Shown: positions 45,001-57,000 of the stretch, in pieces
How positions within the stretch are numbered: position 1 is the first letter of the stretch
Layout: each line of letters opens with the position of its first letter
Source of the DNA: Agriotes lineatus
Lineage: Eukaryota; Arthropoda; Insecta; Coleoptera; Elateridae
Length of the DNA stretch: 64,000 bases
Assembly (NCBI GenBank): GCA_940337035.1
Contig: CALNHX010003554.1
Span: 1 to 64,000, forward strand
Direction: 5' to 3'
Translations under genes and position numbers: made by a program
Notes under the pieces: generated by a model
Seen by the model: only the letters and a program-made list of their open reading frames with translations
Database searches by the model: none
Told to the model about the DNA's origin: nothing

Positions 45001-48000
45001 CACTTTTAACCTCGTGGCTCCTTATGACATAGTCTAATTTATTGATCTCCAAGAACTTGCGGGTGACGTCGGGTCCGAACTGGCAGCCGACGCCACGCTT
45101 GCTCGGCGCCCGTCCACTCTGCGGCATGGGGTCAGACCAGAGCAGTTCGCACATCGGCCCATCCTCTGGAGGCTGCCGGTTCCGATCTAGCCCTCGAATC
45201 TCCGCTAAAGTGACGTCGTCTCGCGAGAACAGCCCGCCGTGCATCACCTTCAAGTTCAAACATCACAAACGAGACCAAAACTTAGTAGAAAGACTTACTA
45301 AAACCCTACGGTTTAGACAGTGGGCTAACGGCAACCAGTTGTAAACTTCGGTGAACAGATCGGCCATTTGTGCTGTGTATTTGGCCTTGACTTCCCCGTC
45401 AAATCCGTACATTTGATTCATAGTGGCACTTTCATGGTTACCTAAAAACAACAAATAATGGTAATCAAAAAGTCACTTGTGTGTATGGGGCATTTATTGA
45501 GAGGTAATGAGTTTCGTTAAGTGCCAAAAGCAAACGTGTATTGTTCAATATTCGTGATTTCATATTTGAGCTGTATCTATTCTTTGCAACTTTTATTATG
45601 TTTAAAAATAGGGGCACTTTAATCTTCAGATTTTTTTGCACCATGCTGTACATTATGCAATTTTTAAAAATCTGATGAGTAGTGTTGCTGCCTAGACCAG
45701 ACAAGACTGCAAATATTATTCTTCCCTGACATTTCTAGACACAACTTAACTAAGTCTAAGTCTAGATTAAGGGGATTGAACACGCTATTTAGTTTTTGTT
45801 TGCGGCAACGTTGGCCGATTATACGTAGCACAACTTTATGTCCCACTCTCTGTAGTGGATTAAAGCAGGATACCAATATTACAGTTACTCAGTGCGCTTA
45901 CTGCTATGACATCGCTCTTGCGTACTGACAGAACAAGTGGTCTGCACGCATAGTATAAACGCCCGGACTAAAGAAATATTAAAATCGACAAGATACATAC
46001 CCAGTAATAGAGTAATACTGATCGTTGCAGTAATGAATGGAATTGCATTTTACTAAATTATTGAACTAAATAATGGATATAGTTTTATAGACCTATGCCT
46101 TTACGCAATTTGCGTTCTTCGCATATTTAATGCAGAATATGATATACTTGTATATTTCTCACAAAAAGGGGAAACGATCATAATTCACAAACTAAGGACC
46201 TGTTTGGAGTAATTATTACGATCCGGGAAGGTACTGAGCCTCAAATGCCAGTTCCCAGTTAATAATATACAGTGTAGTGATTGACAAGGTTGTGTGCACC
46301 TGCATAAGAGGATTAAGCTTATTTAAGGCTCCTAATTGTCGAAGTAAGAAGACTATGCAACTACTGAACTCTTTCTTAGATCTGCCGCTTTCTCAAACTA
46401 ATCGGCAAATAATGCTGAATGCTGCTCTGAACGCAGCAGTAGGCGTACAATTATCCAACAATTTTCTCTGGATGAAGCAGCGACGTTATTCTGACTATGT
46501 GTAACGGGCAATTGTGCGATCTTGTATTCTTGCAGCGTTGTTGAAGCGAGCAAGCGCTATGAAGATTCGCGTTTGCTCGTAAGAGATAGATGATGTACAA
46601 GAAAAATGAAAAATGGAATTACAGAAAAACCGAAAGAAATTATCTAATTTTCTTTACACTATTGTGCGTACAGCTACTTGAAGAATTTCGGAAACTAAAA
46701 ACAAACCTTATATTTTTTAAATGTATACTGTTTTTATTAATTTTTTTACATTAATCCTAATTTTGAAAAAATGGTTGAGCCATATTTTTTTAAATGAGTT
46801 TCCGAAAAAGTACTTTTCATAAGCTTTACAATACAACAAAAATTTTAATTCTACGTTTACTGGTTCTAACGTAATTCACTTTTTACGAAATGCAGTGTTT
46901 TACACTCATTCATCTCTTTCTACATAACGTAGACTTATAGAAGGAAAGGAATACTCCAATTGACGGCGTGCAGTATTTACGTGTGGAGGCCTTACATGTG
47001 GAATTAAGTCGTGTTCAATACCCTTAAGTTTTGATATTGTTTTGTCTAGATATGAAAACTCTCGACTGTTTCAAGACTCTTAATTAACCAAGTGATTCAT
47101 TTTATATGCACGCACATTCTGCAGGGTGGGTTCAAGCTCGGTTGGAGTGAGCTATGCATTATGCTTCTGAAATTTAATTTTTTTTTGGTTGAGAGAGATG
47201 GCAACGTTATTTTTTACCACTATTTTGGTCATATGAGTCTTCATCAAATTATTTGAACTGTAACACATACTAATTATATATATTTTTTTACACCCATCTC
47301 TAGTTTCTGTTAGCATACATTTTGAAAGGATTTTGTTACTTTTTTTGAATAATTAATATATTAGTTTATCAAAGTACCTACCTATTGCAGTGTTCTTTTT
47401 ATTATTACAATTTTCTCGAATAATAAACACTTTGCTAGAAGTTTTGAAAATGGTAACATAACTAGTACTATAATCTGTTGTATCTACAATTTATGACCGT
47501 AAAATTTCATTTACATCTATTAAGTAGGTAAGTATAGTCGTTTTGGAACTAGATGAGACACTAGATTTACATTGGCAGCACATTAGTTTGTAATTTTAAA
47601 TGTTCAAAGTTTTCATCTTCCATTGAGGAAAATAAAAAAAAATATCAAAACAGATAAACAACATTTGTAATTTCCGATAGTGACTTACGCCAATCAAAAT
47701 ACATAAATCTTAATAAGTCAAAGTGATTTCCGATTAACGAGTATTATCATGAATACTGATGAAGTAAATACAGCCACTAGAAGCTATTTAAAAAGGTGTG
47801 CAAAAGCACAACTAATTTCCAAATTAAGAAAGTTGACAAAATATTTTCTGTAAGTAATTGAACTTATAATACGCTGTATTATTCTTAATTCTTCTTCAAG
47901 GGCTTTCGATCCTTGTGGATCATCGCCTGCTTCTAAGAAGCTTACAAAATCCATTTGGTTTATATCAGTGTGGTGGATTAGTCCACACTGATCTTTAATT

Positions 48001-51000
48001 GTTATTCGTCTATATTTTTTTTCTTGTTTTTGTTTCTTCTACAATTTTTCTCCATTGTTTTCTATCGTTCACCTTTTGCCGCCAGTTTACTCCCATTCTC
48101 TTCAGGTCTTGTATTACATTATCTGTCTTTCCATCTTATATCTGGTCGTCCTCTTTTTATTGTTATTTCTGGTTTCCATTGTGTTACTACTTTTGGTGAT
48201 CTCTCTTCCTTCATTCTCACTATATGTCCGTACCATCTTATTCGTTGTGACTTTATAAATTTAACTACGTCCTCTCCATTTGTTTCTGTGTATATCTCGT
48301 GATTCATTTTTCTTCTTATTTGTCCATTCTCTTCTATAATTGGTCCAAGTATTTTCCTTAGTATTTTCCTCTCGCTTCTTCTTAATATTTCCTCGTCCTT
48401 TTCTGTTAATCTCCATGTCTCAGCTCCATATGTCATCACCGGTCGAATTAAGCTCTTATATATTCGTAATTTCGTTTTTTTACTTGTTATTTTATTACAC
48501 AATACTTTCTTATTAGCGTAGTAACTTTTATTTGCCAATTGTATTCTATTCATAACTTCCATGGTTACATTGTTGGTATTACTTATTGTTGACCCTAGGT
48601 ATTTAAATTCCTCAACTTCTTCAAAACTATTTCCATTTATTTCTATGCTTTTCAATTCAGTTTGTTTAGTTTTCTGTGTTCTCATATATTTTGTTTTCTC
48701 TGTGTTTACCTGTAGTTCCATCTTTTGTGCTGTTTCTTCTATTATCACATAGGTTTCTTTTAATTCTTTATTGGTTCTACTAATGATAACTAAATCATCC
48801 GCATATGCTGATATCTGTGTCATATGGGTGTTTATTGTTCCTTGGATTTTTGCTTTTCTTACAAGAGCTTCCATTATTAGGTTGAATATGATTGTAGACA
48901 GCGCATCTCCCTGCCTTACTCCCGTGCTGACTATAAAGGATTCCGTGTCTCCCCTTTGTGTTTTTACATATGCTTTTGATCCTTCCATTGTCATTTTAAT
49001 AAGCTATATTATCTTTCTTGGTATTCCTAGATTTATTAGTTCTATGTATATTTCTCTTCTTTTAATCTTGTCAAAAGCCTGTTTAAAATCGATAAATAAC
49101 AGATGCAGATCGATATTGTGTTCTTTGCTTTTTTCAAGTATCTGTCTTATTGTGTGGATTCCATCAATTGTTGTTCTATTCGGCCTGAATCCGTTTTGGT
49201 ATTCACCTATTATTGTTTCTGCATATTCTTCTATATATTATACTCGATACTATTTTGTATATTGCGCTTAATAAACTTATTCCCCTGTAGTTTTCGCATT
49301 TTTCTCTGTCTCCTTTCTTATGTACTGGAATAATTACTCCCATCTTCCATTCTTGCGGCATTTGCTCTTTATTCCATATTTGTGTTATTAGTTGGTAGAT
49401 TTTGTTTTTTAGCATTTGTCCTCCCTGTTTAATAAGCTTTATTGTTATGTTGTCATGCCCGGGGTGCTTTTCCGTTTTTCATTTTTTGTATTATTTTATT
49501 TATTCCTCGTACGTTGGGTTTCTTACCTCATCTTCTGTTAGTTCTGGTTCGGTATCTGGGTTTTCTTCTTCTGTCTTTCTATCTTTATAGACTTGCTTAA
49601 AGCTTTCATACCATCTTTGTATCCTTTCATTTTCTTCTTCTATTTATTTTCCTTCTTTATTTTTACAACCTGTTGTTGTTATCTTTGGGTTGGGTGTCAT
49701 ATTTTCCTTTATTTCCTTGTAAAATTGTCTTGTATTGTTTTTATTGCCGGTTTCTTCTATTTCCTGTAGTCTACTATTTATCCATTCTCGTTTTTTCCTT
49801 CTACATAATTTTACTGCATTGTTTTTGTCTTCTGAATATCTTTGTTATTTTCTTGTGTTGGGTTTTGGATCCAAATTAACCTGTTTTCGTTCTTCATTTT
49901 TATTTGTTCTTTACATTCATCATCAAACCACTCTGTCTTTTCTCTTCGCTTCTTGTATCCTATTTGTTGTTCTGCTGATTCGATTATATTTGCTTTTATG
50001 TTCTTGAATTCATAGTCTATGTCGTTTCCTGTTTTTCTTTCATTTTTGCTTCTATAGTTTCTTTATATTTTTTTGTTTTTTCTTCATTTTTTAGTTGTCC
50101 TATATCCCATATTCTGTTCAGTTTTTTGTCCTTGTTGTTTGTATTTCTTATTTTTTCTTTCATTACTGCTCCTACCAGGTAATGATCGGAATCACAGTTT
50201 ACTCCTCTGAATGTCGTAACGTCTTGCATTGTTGTTGCTCTTCTTTTAGAGATTAATATATAGTCTATTTGGCTTTGTGTTTTCCCTCCTGGAGCGTTCC
50301 ATGTAACTTTATGCACTCTTTTACGTTTAAACATTGTACTACTTATTACCAAACCGTTAGCTGCTGCTAGTTCGCATAATCTCCTGCCGTTATCATTGGT
50401 TTCGTCATGGATCGTATGCTTTCCCGCGACCTCCTTTATGAATTCCTCCTTACCTATTTGGGCGTTAAAATCATCCATTACTACTATAATGTCATTTTTT
50501 AGTGTTGCTTCACATTCTTGTTGTAACTCTTCGTAGAACTGTTCCTTATCCGTTTCTTCTGCAGTTTCCGTTGGAGCATATGCATTTATAAATGTTATAT
50601 TCGTAAAGGTTCCTTTTATTCTTAGTTTACATAATCTTCCGTTTATTGCTGTAAAGTTAATTAGTTTTTTTTAATTTTGTTTGTAATAATAAAGCCAGTT
50701 CCGCGTTGTCCTTGCTTTTCCTCCCCGCTAAACATCATAGCATATTCTTTCTTCTTTATTGTGCCTTGTTCTTTCCATCGTGTTTCTTGAAGTGCTGCTA
50801 TTTCAAATCCATACTTTATAATTTCCGCTGCTATTTCTTCAATTTTTCCCGGTATTAGCATGGTTTGTACATTCCACGTGCTGCATTTTATTTTGTTTTT
50901 GTTTTTATACCCCTAACTAATTTTTAGATTTCGATTAGTAGTTTATAAATATTTAAAATCTAATTTTCCGACAGAGCAGAAGAGCATCTGGAACAACCTG

Positions 51001-54000
51001 AACAAGAATTGAAACACATCAAATGGGTCGTTGTCAGGCTCTGCAAAACAAGACTCCCCGGCGAAAAAAATACAACACTGAGATATATCAACATAATTCT
51101 GATACAAACGATCATATTGCAGGCATAGCCTTTGAAGTCAACAAAAAAAATGAAACACCTACTAATAAAATACCACACAGTCTCAAACCACGTAATATAC
51201 ATGATGATGATCAAGATAACAAATAGATACCGAGCTTGATATACGCCGTTGTATTTACGGTGGCCATGTACGGCTTAAGTCGTAACCGTCTCATATGAAA
51301 GGCTCCATATGAATCAATAATCTTCGAAATGCGGAAAAGATCGGACTAAAAATAAATGGGAAGAAAACAAAAATACTTACAACAGGAAACCAAGAGGAAA
51401 CAAATATCACACTCGGTGAATGTAGTATAGAAAAGGTCAACAAATTCAGCTACCTAGGCAGCATGCTGGACGCTAATGGGGGTACACAGAAAGACATAAA
51501 TAGAAGAATAGCTTTGGCTCAATCTGCATTCAACATGTTAAAGAAAATTTGGAGTACGAAAAACATCAAAACAACAACAAAGCTACGTCTTTTTAATACT
51601 AATGTTAAAAGTGTACTGTTATACGGTGCGGAAACTTGGTCAATTAATAAACAAATGGTGAATAAGTTACAAGTGTTTATAAACAAATGCCTTAGACATT
51701 ACATCACATATTCTGGCCGGAAAGGATAACAAACCAGCAACTATGGACAATCTCAGAAGAGGAAATGATTGAAACAACAATTAAAAGAAGACGAGGGGAA
51801 TGGATAGGCCATACACTGAGGAAACCAAACAGTAACATTACAAAACAAGCCCTGGATTTTAATACGCAAGGAAAACGAAAGAGAGGTAGACCGAGGGACA
51901 CATGGAAAAGAACTGTTTTAAAGGACCTACAACTACAGAACATGTCATGGGGACAAGCTAAATTTATAGCACAGGAGAAAAATAAATGGAGGAATCTGGT
52001 ACAAAAAATATCAACAACGGACCAAATCAACGATGCGCAGGCCTAGCAACCCTGCCATCCACCTTGCTTTAGAAACGCCCTTGGGCGCCCTTCGCTCCTT
52101 AGGAGCTACAGGAAGAAGAAGAAGAAGAATAAGAATAAAATACCACACAGTCTCAAACCACGTAATATACATGATGATGATCAAGATAACAAATAGATAC
52201 CGAGCTTGATATACGCCGTTGTATTTACGGCGGCCATGTACGGCTTAAGTCGTAACCGTCTCATATGAAAGGCTCCATATGAATCAATAATCTTCAAAAT
52301 TCACGGTACTGTGCCGTACACGGCACACAGCAAAAAGTCGTTTCGTCTGAAAAAGGCCTTACTGGAGAAAGATATTTACAGTTTTTGGAAAATAATTTAC
52401 CCGAACTTTTGGAAGATATCGAGGTAGATAATATTCGTACGATGTGGTTTCAACATGATGGTGCCCATCCACAATATGCAATCAGCGTTAGGCAACGTTT
52501 CAATCCATTTCGCCTCAAATGTTGTTTCGAGTGACACTTTCATTTTCGAATCGTATTGCAAATTGTTTAGCTATTTTGTAGGTGTAGAGAATTGTTTTAT
52601 TGTTTAGTTATTAATTAATTATTCCTATCAATTTATGAATTTATTTGTATTCTTGTATTCTATTTCAAAATATCGCTACTTTGTATTGTTCAAAGGCGAT
52701 TACTCTAGTTATCAACATGGTTACTTCATGAGGTAGAAGTCTGAGGTGATTACTAAAACGAAAGTAGCAAATGATTTTGTGTAATAATGGCAAAGAGTTT
52801 TGAAGAATCACGTAATTAGACAGCGTCTTACAATGCCTTACACGCCTGAGCAGAACAGCTGTAGTAAGCGAGAAAACAGAACGTTAATTGAGGCAGTAAG
52901 GTCTATGATGCACGCACAAGGTTTATGGACAGAATTAATTAATACTGCTGCATATATTTTACATAGAACGGGTGCTAGTAGACAAGATAATAATTATCGC
53001 ATGAGTTATCGTTTGGGGGGGTAACTAAGTATTAAGCATTTACAAATTATAGGAAGTACATGCTATCCTCATGTTCCGAAATAAAGAAGAACGAAGTTAG
53101 ATAAGAAAGCTGCTAATGGCATTCTAATCAATTAAGATAATAATGACGGTTATCGTATATGGCAGTGGTTCTCAAAGTGTGGTACGCGTACCCCTTAGGG
53201 GTACGCGAAAATTTTTAGGGGGTACGTGGCGGGCCAACAAAAAATAAAACAAACCTTTAAACTTAAATAAGGGGAAAAAAATTATTTGTGTGCTTAAGAC
53301 CACACGGGAGAAGTGTAAACTTCTATGGCATTGGGTATAATAAAATTCTGCATAAAAAATGACCTTTTATATCACCCTGTATAATTTTCCACCAAAAAAA
53401 TTAAGTTTTAGCGAAAATATAAGGTTTTGAAAATTTTGAAATTTTTGACTCGCCTTGTAGAAGTCAAAAATTATATATAGTGGTGGCGGGACGATAGACG
53501 GGTGGACAGAGTGCATCAGCTGATGTGATGTACACCCCTCCCCCCTTTTTGTTTTTAATATAATAAAAATGTATGTAAGCAATATCTCTGTTTTATTTAA
53601 ACATGAGGCGTAATTGAGTTACACAGGTTAAAACTATACCTACTAAATAAAAAGGTTTAAGATTTTTTTTTATATTTCAGTTAACTTACTGATAAGGGGT
53701 ACCCAAAACTTTTTGTTGGTAAAAAGGGGTACAGTGTCTAAAATAGTTTGAGAACCCCTGGTATATGGTATGAAGACAAAAAAGAACACCGACTTATATT
53801 AAGTTCAAGAGATGTTGTCTTCGAAGAAAAACTTCTAGAAAGACACAAAGAGTTGAAGGTGATTCACGATAGGAACTTTGAACCTAAATAATTAGAGGGA
53901 AACAATACAAACAAGCTGCAACTACAGGATGATGATGTAGAATTGATTGAATTTGAGGAAGAAAATAAAGAGGTTGAACCTGAAGTTGCAGATGAAATAG

Positions 54001-57000
54001 ATCTACACTTCAACACCCAGCAAAATTCAACAATTCTGCGACGTCAACCCGTGCCAGTGAGATTGTATCACGTGTTTCTACTTCATATGAAGAGGTGATG
54101 GAGAGTGGATAGAAAGATGACGGTTCAGTCACAGTCAAACAAGATGCTTATACAAAGAAAGTCCTTGAACGTTTTGAAATAAATGAATGCAACACCAATT
54201 TAAGACAATGGCACAGATTCAGGGAAAGTAGCAAACTCAAATGAGAAATCTCCATACAGAGAGCAAGTGCCTTAGCATACTTGATGGTTGGTACACGACC
54301 TTACATTGCCTATGCCGTCGGAGTGGTATCTAGAAAGCTAGGAAACCCTACAAAGTCAGATTGGTCGAAGGTGAAGCGTATTATGCGCTACCTGAAAAGT
54401 ACAGTGTCATATGGAAACAAATACAAATCAAATTATTGATTGAAGGCTACCGTGACGCAGACCACGGAGGAGATGAGTTGACATGAAGCTCTACATCAGG
54501 TGTAGTTTGTTGTTATACTGGAGGAGCGGTATAATGGTTAAGCCAACGCCAAGCATCAGTTGCAATATCTACCACAGAAGCAGAAATAGTGGCCGCAAGT
54601 GAGGCAGCTAGAGAGCTCATATGGCTAAAGAGGTTGATTAGCGACCTAACTAAGTTAACACGTTCAGTGCCCAGGACGTTAATTCACGTCTTTTGGCACT
54701 CCCGCTAGGCGCCCAAGACGTATTTCTACGTCCAATTCTCATTGCGCTTCAAACTGATCCTGTTTTGTGGGCGTTGCTTTCTCGTCAGTAATATTTGAGG
54801 GGCGTGTAGTAAGGACTCTATTTTCATTCAGTTTGAGTTTGGTTGCCGGTTGGAGCGCATCTCAATAGCTAACGTCCTGCACTCAGTGCATTCATCTGCA
54901 GCGCGGCCTTGAGCATTGACCACGTATACAGGATTGGCAGTCAAGGTGTTAAAGTGTGTTCCATCACTTAAAGTGGACAACAAAGCTGCTGTTCGATTTG
55001 CTCACAATCTCGAGTTTCATCACACAACGAAACACATTCAAATTCGACACTTCTTTGTCAGAAGACAGCATAGAAGTAATTAAACTAGGTTCGGTTAATC
55101 CAGTAGATGTGTTGACCAAACCCATTCCTGGATCTGTATTTACGAGAGTGTGTGCAGAGATAGGATTGATATAATAAATCTATTCAACGAGAGAGTGTTA
55201 AGGCTGATCATTGAAAGATTTATAGTTTGTAATCTGTTGCTATATGTAAATGTGTTGTTTTAGAATGTATGTATGTAAATAAATATGTCAATATATTGTA
55301 CTGAATGCCTTGATTTATAAAGGTTATTTTTAATTAGAAAATTAACAATTAGGGCAAATCACCACACAATTCTCAGGTTAATTTATACTGTGTTCACTTT
55401 GCCTGTCAGTAATTTAAAGCTACTTAAAATGAAACGTATTAGTTGATGTTCAAAATAAAATGGTTAAATGTCCCTTTCTTAATATTTTATTGAACTGCAA
55501 TACTTTCTACTCTAGCTCACAGCAAAACACAAAAACTCATCTCAGGTTAGGTTCAGAATTTTACTATATTCAAAATTTATTCCCAATCTTAGACTATTTG
55601 CCCCAAAATAGCTCATATGCGCGATTCTAGTAAATAATATTTACAATCTGTCATATTAACACTTAAAATAGTTTGTGCATACAGCGTGTATTTTGATAAT
55701 TAATAGATGAACTTAACAAGGAACCGTCAAGTAAATTTAGTTAATTATCGCGCTTGGCAACAAACCTCCACTTATTTGTTAATAGCTGTGACGTAGACCC
55801 ACGCTACCAATCATTTGTTTCTGCTGTCTTGGGAATCCTTGCAAAACCCGCAACATTTACTGACGTCATGGATTTTTTGAAGATTGAGCCGTATTTGGAC
55901 TCTTGGATATGCGATAGGCCTCTTCAGCAAGGTTTATTCTCATATTTAAATAGCTTTCCCGTCTTCTGACCCTCAAATTACTGGCCGCTCCTACCTTTTT
56001 AAAACCTTGTCGAGCTGGAACCAAAGCTGAACGCAGGTGACGCCGTTGGAAATTCTCCGCTTGCAGGCACTTCCTTGGCCGCAAAATGTTGATCCTGCTG
56101 CTCTTGCAGACCCCCTCGATGTGCTGGCAGGCTGACCTCTGGCTTCCGCTGCTTACTTCGGCCGGAAACAATGTTGGGAAAATTCAGGTGCTTGGCTGTC
56201 GTTCACACTCAAAATTGAATTGGAAAAATTTTGATTTTATCTCGTGGAACTTTACACAAACACTCCCACAGGTGCACGGTCACTTGGACAGTAAAATGGA
56301 AAACTTTTTAGAGTAAAAATACTTTATTTATTTAAAACATAAATTAAGAGAGCACAAAATTCGCCCCAAGCTTCAATAATTTGATTTCAATTGTTCTCTA
56401 TATTATTAACAAAAACGCATCGCGTTGCTATGTTACCGTGATCATTTACTGTTAATTAAAAATTAGTTTTGATAACAAATACATATAAACGGAGTAAAGT
56501 TTGATTACATAAATCATAAAAGATTTTCTTAAAACTAAAAAAAATTGTCTTTGTTGCTTATAGTTATCATTGTTCTTTCTGGTTACACACACGTTTTTAC
56601 AAATCACTGCTCTGCTTTTGCACTTTGTTTTTATTAATGCACTGGTATTCGAGTTCACAATTTTTACATGTCACTTGCTTTTCTTCTCTTCCGTTGCCTA
56701 ATTCTGGACTGCTCTTTGCAATTTTCTATTTTATCTTTATTCCGATTTCATTAACTTTCAGACTGCTCTTATTAATCACTATGCTCATTTAGTATGCACA
56801 AACTTATTATTTTAATTATATTACTTTATTCAAATCCAAACCCTCTGAAATATGCTTTGCTTATGCGTACCTTTATCCGCCTAATTACTGCTTCTTGCAT
56901 CTCATCACCAATGCATTTAATCATTTTTTTTATTCCTGTTTAAATTGCAATTTCATAAAATATCTTAATTCTGTGCTTTATTGACTTGGTTAAATATTTC

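Larger units (their letters stand above)
52690..55195 (+). pseudogene. Ty1/copia polyprotein remnant (integrase core and RNase H), split by two MITEs
   Basis: Plus-strand pieces: KGDYSSYQH, HVIRQRLTMPYTPEQNS and RENRTLIEAVRSMMHAQGLW (52690-52990, end of integrase), HVPK..RTKLDKKAANGIL and DGYRIW (to 53160); then beyond a hAT MITE, EHRLILSSRDVVFEEKLLER (53790). Most of RT is deleted; MVGTRPYIAYAVGVVSRK and SDWSKVKRIMRYLK (54280-54400), SSTSGVV, SVAISTTEAEIVAASEAARE (54560) and, beyond a piggyBac-like MITE, DNKAAVRFAHNLEFHHTTKH and VDVLTKPIPG end at a stop at 55174. Order is that of copia elements. Stops, deletions and two insertions make it inactive. Confidence 0.85.

Noticed and set aside
48771..49271. 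166-codon plus-strand ORF with membrane-like composition
   Set aside because: Antisense of the minus-strand RTE-like LINE RT.
55754..56316. Overlapping ORFs on both strands in PP5 intron 6
   Set aside because: No recognisable motif, and no splice or repeat evidence.
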